From Mycolicibacterium neworleansense (lineage in GTDB: Bacteria > Actinomycetota > Actinomycetes > Mycobacteriales > Mycobacteriaceae): a stretch of DNA of 64,000 nucleotides. A program made the position numbers and the translations under genes. This document shows, piece after piece, positions 17,677 through 26,209 of the stretch; position 1 is the stretch's first letter; each line of letters opens with the position of its first letter. The stretch spans positions 806,001 through 870,000 of the forward strand of contig NZ_CWKH01000003.1 in assembly GCF_001245615.1 (NCBI RefSeq), written 5' to 3'. A model generated the notes under the pieces. The model ran no database searches and was not told the origin of the DNA. It saw only the letters and a list, made by a program, of their open reading frames with translations.

Positions 17677-18006
17677 GTGGCTGCTGCGGATAGGCGCTCC
17701 AGTAGACGGTGGTGGACCCTGATCGGTGCCGGAACGTTGATCTGTGCGAGTTGCTGCCTGCTGGTGCCTCTACTGGCAGCAGCAGGGATCGCTGGCAGCG
17801 CAGCGCTGCTGATAAGCGCCGGGCGGCTGGAGACGATCGGATTCGCATTGGTCGCACTCGGCGTGGCTGGGTTCGTGCTGATGAGGATCCGGGCCAGACG
17901 CTCCCAAGACCTCGCCTGTTCGCCGGCTGACGACGGTCCGGGGTGCGGATGCATGCCGTCGGATCCGACCCTGCCTGAGATCCCGTCGAAACCAAGCGGT
18001 TCATAG
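17677..18006 (+). CDS. MerT/MerC-like small membrane protein
   Basis: A 109-residue protein with two or three transmembrane helices. The first carries CASCCLLVPLLAAAGIAG, close to the Cys-pair motif in the first helix of MerT mercury importers. A short C-terminal tail holds more cysteines (ACSPADDGPGCGCMP). Such proteins move Hg(II) inward for detoxification. The start is a GTG with GAAGGG upstream, 12 bases after the regulator. The family assignment rests on the motif and the neighbourhood. Confidence 0.62.
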   Translation: MAAADRRSSRRWWTLIGAGTLICASCCLLVPLLAAAGIAGSAALLISAGRLETIGFALVALGVAGFVLMRIRARRSQDLACSPADDGPGCGCMPSDPTLPEIPSKPSGS

Positions 18007-18146
18007 GACTGCGAGGCTTGAGGTAGGTTCCTCGGCCCTCGGCCCTCGGCCCGACCGAGTGTGGTTGGGCCGCAACCGGATTTGTGTTATCCGGTCAGTC
18101 AATTCTGTGCGGGAGTATGCCCGCCCAAACGGTGTGGAGGTTTGTC

Positions 18147-18707
18147 ATGCGCGTGTCAGGGTGCATTGCGGTAGCGGCGGCCGTCGCCGTCGCGTTGGCG
18201 GGGTGCGCCGGCAGCGGCGCCCAGCAGGCACAGTCGCAGGCCGCGGTGACGTCGGCGGCACCCTCGGGGATGCAGCCCGATGCGGTCGGGCGGGCGGTGC
18301 CCGAGCAGCTGAGGTTCACCAGCGCGCTGGTCGACGGGATCAGCTTCGAGGGGTCGTCGTTGGCGGGCAAGGACGCGGTGTTGTGGTTCTGGGCGCCGTG
18401 GTGCGGGGAATGTCGCCGCGAGGCCCCGCATGTGGCCGCGGTGCAGAAGGCCACCGGCGACAAGGTCGTGGTAATGGGGGTGGCCGGCCGCGGCGACAAC
18501 GCCGGTATGCGCTCGTTCATCGACGCCACCGGGGTGGGCGGGTTCGCTCATATCGTCGACACCGACGGGACGGTGTGGCAGCGCTTCGGGGTGGTCCAGC
18601 AACCCGCGTACGCCTTCATCGATCACACCGGGGCGGTGACGGTGGTGCGCGGCTCGCTGGGCGAAGACGAGCTCGCGGCCCGTGTCGATGCGCTGAGTAG
18701 CTCCTAG
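18147..18707 (+). CDS. Thioredoxin-fold lipoprotein (DsbF/MPT53-like)
   Basis: A 186-residue exported protein. The signal peptide ends in a lipobox, ALAGC (about residues 15-19). The thioredoxin domain has the active site WAPWCGECRREAP. ATG at 18147 is chosen because GTGTGGAGG precedes it. The downstream gene, 4 bases away, is a CcdA-like membrane electron carrier, so the pair forms an extracytoplasmic thiol redox relay. In this cluster it could keep mercury-binding thiols reduced outside the membrane, which is inference. Confidence 0.82.
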   Translation: MRVSGCIAVAAAVAVALAGCAGSGAQQAQSQAAVTSAAPSGMQPDAVGRAVPEQLRFTSALVDGISFEGSSLAGKDAVLWFWAPWCGECRREAPHVAAVQKATGDKVVVMGVAGRGDNAGMRSFIDATGVGGFAHIVDTDGTVWQRFGVVQQPAYAFIDHTGAVTVVRGSLGEDELAARVDALSSS

Positions 18708-18711
18708 GTCG

Positions 18712-19617
18712 GTGATGGATACTCTGGGTTTCGCGTTGGCGGCCGGTGCGCTGGCTGCGGTCAATCCGTGCGGATTCGCCATGCTGCCTGCGTATTTGGC
18801 GTTGTTCATCGCCGGTGACCAGCCGCCGTTGGGACTGGGGAGTGCTTTGGTCGCAGTACGTCGCGCTCTGGCGGCGACGGCGGCGATGACGACCGGGTTT
18901 CTGGCCACGTTTGTCACCGCTGGGCTGGTTTTGTCCCCGGTCGCGGCGACCCTGCAGCGATGGGCGCCGGCACTGACCGTGGTGATCGGGGTCGGGCTGG
19001 CGGTGATGGGTCTGCTGATGGTCACCGGCCGGGAGCTGACGCTACCGTTGCCGAAACCTGGATCTGCGTTCAATCCGGCCGCGGGCCTGGGCCCAATGGC
19101 GCTCTATGGGGTGGTGTATGCGGTGGCGTCGCTGGGCTGCACGATCGGCCCGTTTCTCGTAGTGACCGCCACAACATTCACCTCCGGCAACATCCCCGCC
19201 GGGATCGGTGCGTACGGTGCCTACGCGATCGGGATGGGCCTGGTGGTCGGGGTGGCCTCGATCAGCGTCGCGCTGGCCCGCCAGTCGGCCACCCAGCGGC
19301 TGCGCCGACTCCTGCCCTATGCCGCACGGGCCGCCGGCACCTTGCTGCTACTGGCCGGCGGCTATGTCAGCTGGTACGGCATCTATGAGCTGCGGATCTT
19401 CGCCGGCGCGCGGGTCAATGATCCGATCATCAACGCCGCCGCCCGAATCCAAGCCACCATCGCATCGCTAATCGGCTCGGCCGGTCCCCCCGCTCTCGCC
19501 GGCATTCTGGCCGTCATCCTGGTGACCGCGGGCACGGCTGTCCTTGTCGGCAGAGCCTGTCGCCGTCGCCGATCACTCACCAACGACTCGGCTGACCACT
19601 CCGCCACCAGCCAGTAG
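18712..19617 (+). CDS. CcdA/DsbD-family transmembrane thiol carrier
   Basis: A 301-residue membrane protein with at least six helices. The conserved cysteines are in AAVNPCGFAMLPAYL near the N-terminus and VASLGCTIGPFL in the middle, the pair that passes electrons across the membrane in CcdA. The start is GTG-ATG (18712/18715). It is coupled to the thioredoxin lipoprotein upstream. The C-terminal part extends beyond the usual CcdA length with one more helix and an Arg-rich tail. Confidence 0.8.
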   Translation: MMDTLGFALAAGALAAVNPCGFAMLPAYLALFIAGDQPPLGLGSALVAVRRALAATAAMTTGFLATFVTAGLVLSPVAATLQRWAPALTVVIGVGLAVMGLLMVTGRELTLPLPKPGSAFNPAAGLGPMALYGVVYAVASLGCTIGPFLVVTATTFTSGNIPAGIGAYGAYAIGMGLVVGVASISVALARQSATQRLRRLLPYAARAAGTLLLLAGGYVSWYGIYELRIFAGARVNDPIINAAARIQATIASLIGSAGPPALAGILAVILVTAGTAVLVGRACRRRRSLTNDSADHSATSQ

Positions 19618-19672
19618 TGCTTGTTCATGGGGCTTGGCCCTGTAGTGGGGTTGAAGGTTTAGGCTGCCCGCT

Positions 19673-20101
19673 GTGAGTCGGATGCGGATCTCTCAGCTCG
19701 CAAAGCGCAGCGGCGTGCCAGCCAGCACGCTGCGGTTTTACGAGACGCTGGGTCTGTTGGCGGCGCAGCGCACTGATTCTGGGTACCGGATCTATGACGA
19801 GGCCACCGTCGAGCGGTTGGCGTTCATCCGCGCCGCCAAACGGGTCGGCCTGCCGTTGGAGGAAATCGGCGAGCTACTCACGGTGTGGGATCAGGGCGCG
19901 TGTGTTGATGTGCGGACCCGGCTGCGCCCGATGATGACCGCACGGCTCGACGAAGTCACTTCCCGGATCGGCGAGCTGCGTGCCTTCGCCGATGTCCTCA
20001 CCGACGCGCTCGATCACCTCGATGCCCTGCCCGACCGCGCCACCCCATGCGACGCATCTTGCAGTTTCCTGAAATCACCCGCGCGACAGGAACATCGGTG
20101 A
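19673..20101 (+). CDS. MerR-family regulator linked to ferredoxin
   Basis: A 142-residue MerR protein: [26 protein letters not shown], a dimer helix, and a Cys-containing end (DQGACVD in the hinge, [10 protein letters not shown] at the C-terminus). Its stop overlaps the GTG of a ferredoxin gene. This class of MerR sits beside ACR3-like or other metal pumps in actinobacteria. The Cys pattern suggests a thiophilic ligand, perhaps As(III) or Cd(II). Confidence 0.75.
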   Translation: MSRMRISQLAKRSGVPASTLRFYETLGLLAAQRTDSGYRIYDEATVERLAFIRAAKRVGLPLEEIGELLTVWDQGACVDVRTRLRPMMTARLDEVTSRIGELRAFADVLTDALDHLDALPDRATPCDASCSFLKSPARQEHR

Positions 20102-20418
20102 TCTACGTTATCGCCGCACCGTGTGTGGATGTCAAAGATAAAGCTTGCATCGAAGAATGTCCGGTCGACTGCATCTACGAGGGCACCCGGATGCTCTACA
20201 TCCACCCCGACGAATGTGTGGACTGCGGGGCATGTGAACCTGTCTGCCCGGCCGAGGCCATCTTCTACGAAGACGACCTGCCCGACCACTGGGCCCATTA
20301 CGCCACGATCAGCGCCGAATTCTTCGCCGACCTCGGCTCACCCGGCGGCGCTACCAAGACCGGCGCCCAGGCCTTCGACCACCCGATGGTAGCGGCGCTG
20401 CCTGCCACCAATACCTAA
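20098..20418 (+). CDS. fdxA: Ferredoxin with 3Fe-4S/4Fe-4S clusters (FdxA-like)
   Basis: A 106-residue protein. The start is the GTG overlapping the regulator stop; [21 protein letters not shown] matches the usual FdxA N-terminus. The cluster ligands are [17 protein letters not shown] and [12 protein letters not shown]. It is a small soluble electron carrier. It probably supplies electrons to an oxidoreductase of this region; no specific partner is identified. The island's flavoprotein monooxygenases are possible but are encoded far away. Confidence 0.85.
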   Translation: MIYVIAAPCVDVKDKACIEECPVDCIYEGTRMLYIHPDECVDCGACEPVCPAEAIFYEDDLPDHWAHYATISAEFFADLGSPGGATKTGAQAFDHPMVAALPATNT

Positions 20419-20490
20419 CCACCGCAACAGATCCAGCGTGGTGCCGGCTATCTCCCGTGCCCGGTGCATGCTGAGGAAGGACGTAACGTC

Positions 20491-21468
20491 TTGTCGTCAC
20501 CGCTGACCGAGTGGCTCGAACGCCACCAGATCCCCATCTACCTGGCCGGGCTGGCCGCCGGGGCTGCAGTCGGGGCAGCCTGGCCCGCCGGCGAGCATGC
20601 GTGGGAGGCCGCCATCTACCCGGTACTCGGCGCCCTGCTGTACGCGACGTTTCTGCAGGTTCCGTTCACCAAACTGACCGCGGCGTTTCGTGAAGTCCGG
20701 TTTCTAGCCGCGGTCCTGGGCGTCAACTTCATCGTGGTGCCACTTGTGGTCGCCGCCCTGACCACCTTTGTGTCCATGCCCCAAGCGGTGCTGCTGGGTG
20801 TGCTGCTGACCTTGCTGACACCGTGCATCGACTACGTCATCGTGTTCTGCGGCCTAGCAGGCGGCGACAACCAACGCCTGCTGGCCGCCGCGCCGCTGCT
20901 CATGCTGATCCAGATGCTTGCATTGCCGCTGCTGTTGTGGCTGTTCGTCGGTCCCGAACTCGCCGACATCGTCGACGTCGGCCCCTTCCTGGAAGCCTTC
21001 CTCATCCTCATCGTGGCGCCCCTGCTGTTGGCCTGGGCCACCGAAGGGCTTGCAATGCGCCACCGCAGCGGACAAGTGATCTCCTCGGCGATGGCCGCGG
21101 CGATGGTGCCACTGATGACAGCCACGCTGTTCGTGGTGGTCGCCAGCCAATTCCCCAAGATCAGCCACCAGGTCGACCAAGTTCTCAAAGTGGTCCCGAT
21201 CTACGCCGCGTTCCTGCTCATCATGGCGCTGCTCGGGTTGGCAGTGGTGCGACTGCTCCGGTTCGACAGCGGACGTGGTCGGGCCCTGATCTTCAGCGGC
21301 GCCACCCGCAACTCCCTGGTCGTACTCCCGCTAGCACTGGCACTACCAGCCGCCTACGCGACCACCCCCGCCATCGTGGTCACCCAAACTCTCGTCGAAC
21401 TGCTCGGCATGATCATCTACGTTCGCGTCGTCCCAAAGCTGATTCTCACTCATCCCGCGGATGGGTAG
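20491..21468 (+). CDS. Arsenite-permease-like protein (ACR3/BASS superfamily)
   Basis: A membrane protein of 325 residues with about ten helices, in the bile-acid/arsenite (BART) superfamily. TPCIDYVIVF in the middle corresponds to the Cys-containing motif of ACR3 permeases, and GATRNSLVVLPLALALP matches the second conserved region. TTG at 20491 is preferred because AGGAAGG lies 10 bases upstream; GTG at 20464 would add 9 residues. It is more distant from classical Acr3 than the gene at 48673-49788. Its likely role is efflux of arsenite or a related oxyanion. Confidence 0.72.
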   Translation: MSSPLTEWLERHQIPIYLAGLAAGAAVGAAWPAGEHAWEAAIYPVLGALLYATFLQVPFTKLTAAFREVRFLAAVLGVNFIVVPLVVAALTTFVSMPQAVLLGVLLTLLTPCIDYVIVFCGLAGGDNQRLLAAAPLLMLIQMLALPLLLWLFVGPELADIVDVGPFLEAFLILIVAPLLLAWATEGLAMRHRSGQVISSAMAAAMVPLMTATLFVVVASQFPKISHQVDQVLKVVPIYAAFLLIMALLGLAVVRLLRFDSGRGRALIFSGATRNSLVVLPLALALPAAYATTPAIVVTQTLVELLGMIIYVRVVPKLILTHPADG

Positions 21469-21480
21469 TGTCTGGCATTC

Positions 21481-22929
21481 TCACGCGGAAAACACCTTTG
21501 GCCATGAGTGACGCCAGTTGTGGCATTGATCGTTGAATCGCTCTGAATCTTCAGTTGTCTTTGCGAGGATCGAACCATCGATTCCGGCCTCCATGAAGAG
21601 GCGAAGCGTCAGCATCCAGTGCAGCGACTGGTTCAGTGCGTGCATGCGGCGGATCTGGTCGACGCTGAGCCCGTTCTGCCCGAGACCGTGCGCCAGAGCG
21701 ATGCGTTGGTTGACGACCTGCTCTTTCCAACGGCTCAAGCGTCCGATGCAGGCGGGGACAGCTTCAGCGACCGGCTCAGCGAGAGCTTTGACTCGTTGGG
21801 GATAGCTGTATTCGTGCCAGTACTGGCGTAGAGCTGTTGAAAGAGATTGAGAGACCTCTGTCGGCATGTTCGAAGCTTCAACCGCCTCCAGCGAGTTGTC
21901 GATCTGCTCGACGCTGAATCGTCGTGCATCTGGATCGAGTGTCCGGTGCAGAGCCTCTACAGCGGTCGCCAGAGACAGCGCATCTGCTTCTACAGTCGGA
22001 TATTCGTTTCGGATGACGGCGGCAAGGATCTGAGGCACGGGTGTCGTGCGTTGGTGTAGATCGAACCATCGCGGAAGGAACTCGAGTCCGACGTGCGGTC
22101 GGGTGAATAGCAGTTCGCCGGCGGTCTCGGGGCCGGCCGGATCGATCTGGTAGCCGTGTACCGAGCACCAGGTATCGGCCCAAACGTCCAGCGACCGTAT
22201 GACGCACGGCTTGCCGGACAACAGCGTCATGAGGTCGGCGAGGGGGCGCAGGACTCTCATTGCGATGTCCGGAAGGCTCCAACCCTGAAAGAGCTCGATC
22301 TCGAGCTGACTGGTCGTGGTGACATGGAGCCCGCGCAAGTCAGGAGGACTGTGCCGTGCTGATGGTGCGAGGGTGAGATAGCCTGCGCCATTGGCGAGTT
22401 CGGCATCAAGTGATTTGTTTCGTACATTCATGTGCCAGTCGAGCTTGAGCGGGTCACGCGGATAGACCGTGGTAGCGAGTGCGGGAAGTCTGGCCCACTC
22501 GGCGAGGTTTGTGACATCGGGCCGAACACCGCAAAGGGGCGTGTCTGGATCGGGCAGATGTTGGCCCGCGACACACCACGTGGCTTTGAGCCCTTGTCTA
22601 GACGGACCGGCGTTTTTGCCGGCAAAGAATAGGCCGGCCAGTTGTGTTTGGTGCGTGGTTTGTGCGTCCCAGAGGGTGACCTTTCGCGGTTTCATCGGGA
22701 TCGAACCGAGGACGACCATGTCGTCAGGTTGATCGCTGAGCTTCACGGCCGCCTTACCTGGCCCGGTGTTCCTGATCAAGAACATTGGCGTGATCTCCGG
22801 GCTGACCTCTAGGCGAACATCAGTGCCATCGACGCTGAGCATCCCCGACACCGGAGAATCGTCGGCATCGGGCAACCAGAATTTACCTAGTGATTGAGCT
22901 GTCTTGGAAGGGAATTCAGCGTTGGTCAC
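21481..22929 (-). CDS. ApeA-like anti-phage HEPN protein
   Basis: A 482-residue protein with an N-terminal all-beta domain typical of ApeA (motifs such as GMLSVDG and HQTQLAGLFFAGK) and a C-terminal helical HEPN domain. The HEPN ribonuclease motif R-x4-H is RIALAH at about 409-414. ApeA proteins protect bacteria from phages by abortive infection. GTG at 22929 is chosen because an open frame further upstream would overlap the preceding gene by 179 bases, while this start overlaps it by only 14. It is probably coupled to the HNH-like gene upstream. Confidence 0.72.
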   Translation of the reverse strand: MTNAEFPSKTAQSLGKFWLPDADDSPVSGMLSVDGTDVRLEVSPEITPMFLIRNTGPGKAAVKLSDQPDDMVVLGSIPMKPRKVTLWDAQTTHQTQLAGLFFAGKNAGPSRQGLKATWCVAGQHLPDPDTPLCGVRPDVTNLAEWARLPALATTVYPRDPLKLDWHMNVRNKSLDAELANGAGYLTLAPSARHSPPDLRGLHVTTTSQLEIELFQGWSLPDIAMRVLRPLADLMTLLSGKPCVIRSLDVWADTWCSVHGYQIDPAGPETAGELLFTRPHVGLEFLPRWFDLHQRTTPVPQILAAVIRNEYPTVEADALSLATAVEALHRTLDPDARRFSVEQIDNSLEAVEASNMPTEVSQSLSTALRQYWHEYSYPQRVKALAEPVAEAVPACIGRLSRWKEQVVNQRIALAHGLGQNGLSVDQIRRMHALNQSLHWMLTLRLFMEAGIDGSILAKTTEDSERFNDQCHNWRHSWPKVFSA

Positions 22930-24094
22930 CTGTGAATCTCGCTTCTTCTTGGTTAGGTTCAACGGTCCGCTGCTCTGGGGTTGCGCCACTGGTGACGTTG
23001 ACTGAGCCTGGCATGATCTTGTCTCGCAGGCTTGCCGCCCTCCGAGTCGGCGGGACGGACGGATCCTCCCCTGGTGCGCGTTGACTGAAGGCATTGACCA
23101 TTTCGTGCCCTAGTTCCGGCCAGGCGAAAGCCGCCATCTTCCAGCAGTTGTTGAAGCCGCGTCGTTGGAAGCTGATAGCTGCGGGCCGGTAAATCTTTCT
23201 GACTGGTGGTGATTCGAAGGAGATGTTGTATTCGAAGCCGCCGATCTGGATGTAACCGCCAAGAATCTCGCTTTCAACGTTTGCCGGTCGTACCCGCACC
23301 GAGTTCCCTTTGATCCAGTAGTCCGCGTCTCGGTCGAGCATCACATACATGCCCCGGTGCTTCGGCCATTGGGCTCCCCGCCATAGGATTTCGGTCAGTG
23401 TCGCGGTGGTCACCCCGAGACGAAATCGGTAGGCGACGTGCCCGTTGACCGTGAGGGCGCCGGACTCGATCGCTCCCCAGAGAACTTTGAGTAGCCACAG
23501 TTCAAAGTACGGTCCGCTGATCAGTGTGAAGCCGTTTGGGAAATGCGGCGGCATTCCGGTATGCCAGTTCATGTCGAGCAGATCGTCTCGCAGGTGGGTG
23601 AAGAATTCCGCCGCGACCTTGTCCAGAGGCGACAGGGCCCGGTTGTGTCGACTGCACAGGATCTTCGATGACATCGAGTTGATACCGATGGTTTTCCGTT
23701 TCGGCGTTTTTCCTTGCCAGGCCGCACCTTCGACGGCGATAACTTTCTTGTCGTTGGATACGCGTTCAAGCAGGTCGTCGCTGATCCAATGCTCGCGGGT
23801 GAGTTGCTCATCGCAGTCCTGGCTGCTGCGGGCGTAGCAGCCAGGGTTGCCGTACTCGGTGCGCGGCCCAGTGATGAGAGCTGGCGGACGTTCTGCGACC
23901 CATGTGTCGTCGGTGGCTCGATGGCAGTGCTGAGCTTGCAGCCCTGAACCACATGGGCAGTCATGCTCGGGGGCGGGGCCGTAAAAGGGGTTGAACGCAA
24001 CGTCAGGGTCGTGCACGACCTCTAGGAGTTCTCTCATCGGCGGCGCAGCCCTCTGGCGTGCGAAGACCGCGTTTTCAGCCTTGCGAACGCACAC
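22916..24094 (-). CDS. SEC-C / HNH-like zinc protein next to ApeA
   Basis: A 392-residue protein. Near residue 45 is a SEC-C-type zinc motif, DCPCGSGLQAQHCH. Then comes an HNH-like pattern: C-x7-C, LTREHWISDDLLERV, and later ILCSRHNRALSPLD. This Cys/His layout resembles HNH-type nuclease domains. The C-terminal half has no motif I recognise. Start GTG 24094 is uncertain; ATG 24037 is an alternative. It is translated just before the ApeA-like gene, suggesting a two-gene defence system. Confidence 0.6.
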   Translation of the reverse strand: MCVRKAENAVFARQRAAPPMRELLEVVHDPDVAFNPFYGPAPEHDCPCGSGLQAQHCHRATDDTWVAERPPALITGPRTEYGNPGCYARSSQDCDEQLTREHWISDDLLERVSNDKKVIAVEGAAWQGKTPKRKTIGINSMSSKILCSRHNRALSPLDKVAAEFFTHLRDDLLDMNWHTGMPPHFPNGFTLISGPYFELWLLKVLWGAIESGALTVNGHVAYRFRLGVTTATLTEILWRGAQWPKHRGMYVMLDRDADYWIKGNSVRVRPANVESEILGGYIQIGGFEYNISFESPPVRKIYRPAAISFQRRGFNNCWKMAAFAWPELGHEMVNAFSQRAPGEDPSVPPTRRAASLRDKIMPGSVNVTSGATPEQRTVEPNQEEARFTGDQR

Positions 24095-24307
24095 CGAAAG
24101 TGACGATAAGACGTCGACCTAACATGGACTCAGAAGATCGCAGTACCAGGCCGCGCGATCTGCCCATCGGCAGCCGAAACGCCTAGTCGGCCGGACCACA
24201 AGAATGCTTACTAGCGCTATCGCATCGCCTGCATGGAGCAGTTCAGCTCCTGTCGAGATGTGAATTCGGCGCGGGTGACTGTTTGCAATTCGGCGTTGCA
24301 GTCTCTG

Positions 24308-24787
24308 TCACGACAAGGGTTCATGCCGCCGGCTCGCGGGCACACTCACACGCCTGCGCAAATGGCGTGTAGCGAGTTGCCGGAACTCGGCCTCACCGAG
24401 CTGTCCTTTGCAGAAGGCGATTTCGATGTCGTCCCAACTGCCCGCCTTGTACGCATCAGTAGCAACGCCTCCAACGGATGCCGGGGCGCCGAAGGAGTAC
24501 TGACGATTCAAGAGCTGGTTCATCATCTCGTCCCCATCGATCAGCCCTGCGACGTGTCGGTCGATGATCTCAGCAGGCGCCTGTTCAAGTTGTGAAGGAT
24601 CGTCGGTGAACCGACGCAAGATACGTTGCACCGCCGGCACCGAGTAAACGCCGACGATGTCGCTGATTTGCGTGTGAGTCAGCCCACTATCGGTGGCAGC
24701 CTGGTAGATCGCGCGGTCGAGTTCACGTTTCTGCACCCGGTAGAGTGCGGCGTTGGCCGCCAGCCGAGTCAGCGCCGTCTCACTCAT
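24308..24787 (-). CDS. Helix-turn-helix protein in a small operon
   Basis: A 159-residue protein. The N-terminal part has a recognisable HTH pattern, ALYRVQKRELDRAIYQAATDSGLTHTQISDIVGV, followed by a segment, VPAVQRILRRF. The C-terminal half is unassigned. ATG at 24787 has GGGGG upstream and overlaps the stop of the preceding 80-residue gene (ATGAGTGA). The pair probably forms a regulator or partition-type unit; no target is known. Confidence 0.55.
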   Translation of the reverse strand: MSETALTRLAANAALYRVQKRELDRAIYQAATDSGLTHTQISDIVGVYSVPAVQRILRRFTDDPSQLEQAPAEIIDRHVAGLIDGDEMMNQLLNRQYSFGAPASVGGVATDAYKAGSWDDIEIAFCKGQLGEAEFRQLATRHLRRRVSVPASRRHEPLS

Positions 24788-25022
24788 CCCCCGAATCACT
24801 CCAGGGTCCTATGCGCATCACAGGATGCGGTCTGCCACAGTCAAGCGCAGTGGACATCTCGCTATCCGGCTCGCCGATATCCGGGCCGACACTGATGAGC
24901 CTCAGCAGTCGGGGAACCGTGATGCCCCTGAGCGCGGCCTCGGCTTCGAGAGCACTCTTTTCCTGCGGGAGCAGGCGTACCTTGACCTGTTCCGTCAGGC
25001 GGCGATTCTCAGAATTGGACAC
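24780..25022 (-). CDS. Ribbon-helix-helix / MobC-like small protein
   Basis: An 80-residue protein. The core, TEQVKVRLLPQEKSALEAEA followed by ALRGITVPRLLRLIS, fits the ribbon-helix-helix fold found in plasmid accessory proteins such as MobC. A GAGGAGG ribosome binding site lies upstream. The repeated palindrome (site B) lies about 57-68 bases upstream, at the expected promoter position. It may bind that palindrome, which would make it the shared regulator of the island; this is inference. Confidence 0.55.
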   Translation of the reverse strand: MSNSENRRLTEQVKVRLLPQEKSALEAEAALRGITVPRLLRLISVGPDIGEPDSEMSTALDCGRPHPVMRIGPWSDSGDE

Positions 25023-25078
25023 AACCCCTCCTCAACCCACAGGAGTCCAGCGTCTCGGCGAGCAACTCAGCTAATGGT

Positions 25079-25090
25079 ACTACTAGTAGT
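25079..25090. promoter_or_regulatory. Palindromic site B
   Basis: ACTACTAGTAGT, a perfect 12-bp palindrome, with TACCAT on the minus strand immediately downstream as a -10 candidate for the 25022-24308 operon. It shares its 10-base core with sites at 8683-8692 and 42171-42180. Confidence 0.55.
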
Positions 25091-25138
25091 GCATACAGTT
25101 GCGGTGCTTACGGGATTGGGGCACGCCTGCTACCGACT

Positions 25139-26209
25139 TCACTGGATCTTCCAGGACCACCCTGGCAGCGCTTCAAGTTGGGAGACTCTGGTGGATGGCA
25201 TGCGGCCGCGGTCGTGTGCGTCTCGTTGGGCGCGTGCCCAGTCACCGACGGGATAGTCGTCGTAGGTGTGTCCGCGGGGCGGATTGGCGTGGCCGTTCTG
25301 ATCGCTGTAGCGGCGAAGTGCGTCAAATCCGCGCTGCCACTGAGCATCTAGGGGTGACCATTGCCATCCTGGCAGTGACTCCAGTGCTGCAGCTTGCTGT
25401 TCGGGTAGGGTGCCTTGCCGGTACTGATAGCGCTTGCCGGTCACCCATGCGCCGAGCCGGAATCCGTCGATGACGGTGTGTTGACTGGGCGAGGCATGCC
25501 CGTTTGCGGCCGCAAAGCTGGTGAGTGCCTCGAAACCAACGGTCCACTGCTCGCGTTGGCGGCCCCAGCTGAAGCCGCGCAATGCCTCGAGTGTGGCGAT
25601 CCGCTCCTGCGGCAAAGTGCCGGCACGGAAGTCTTCTCGGCAGCGGTGGAGCCATTGTCCTAACGGGTACCCGTCAAGCTCGGCATCTTGCTGCACGTCG
25701 TCGAGACTTCGGTGGAGTTTGATGTAGCGTTTGGCGGCCAGTATCCCTTGCTTCCAACGTGTTTCGTCCTGATCCCATGTCCAGCCCGGCAGTTTGTCCA
25801 GGAGGGTGATCTGGACCAGAGACAGCTGGCCGCTGAGCTGGGCGCTGCGTTGCGCCGCCGCCCAGGCCTGGATCTCGACGCCGTCGATGACGGTCGCCTC
25901 GAAGCCAATGATGCTGCGGTGCTTGCGCGCGTAGGCCTGCACGGTGTCGTAAGCGTGGCGCCAGCTGTCGGGGCGCGAGGGTCCCCACTGCCAGCCTTCA
26001 ATGCGTTCGAGCGCCTTGACACGTTTGGCGTCCAGCGCGCCGTTCCAGTAGTCGTTTCTGCACTGAACAACCCATTTGCCGAGGTCAACGCCAAATGCCC
26101 GGACACCTCGCGCGACGTCGGTGGTTCCGCGCGCATCGCGATAGGCCTTCAACGCTTGCAGGGACCGTGTCCACTGGTCGGCCTCGGAGTTGGTGTCGGT
26201 GGAACTCAC
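25139..26209 (-). CDS. Protein of five helicase-associated (HA) repeats
   Basis: A 356-residue protein made of five copies of the ~68-residue helicase-associated domain. Each has the pattern W...AL..Y....G......G...W...R...Y..G.L...R...LE.LPGW.W (about residues 12-77, 83-148, 152-217, 221-286, 290-355). The family is usually fused to helicases and is thought to bind nucleic acid; here no helicase domain is present. GTG at 26209 overlaps the stop of the response regulator upstream, so the two are coupled. Its function is unknown. Confidence 0.75.
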   Translation of the reverse strand: MSSTDTNSEADQWTRSLQALKAYRDARGTTDVARGVRAFGVDLGKWVVQCRNDYWNGALDAKRVKALERIEGWQWGPSRPDSWRHAYDTVQAYARKHRSIIGFEATVIDGVEIQAWAAAQRSAQLSGQLSLVQITLLDKLPGWTWDQDETRWKQGILAAKRYIKLHRSLDDVQQDAELDGYPLGQWLHRCREDFRAGTLPQERIATLEALRGFSWGRQREQWTVGFEALTSFAAANGHASPSQHTVIDGFRLGAWVTGKRYQYRQGTLPEQQAAALESLPGWQWSPLDAQWQRGFDALRRYSDQNGHANPPRGHTYDDYPVGDWARAQRDAHDRGRMPSTRVSQLEALPGWSWKIQ

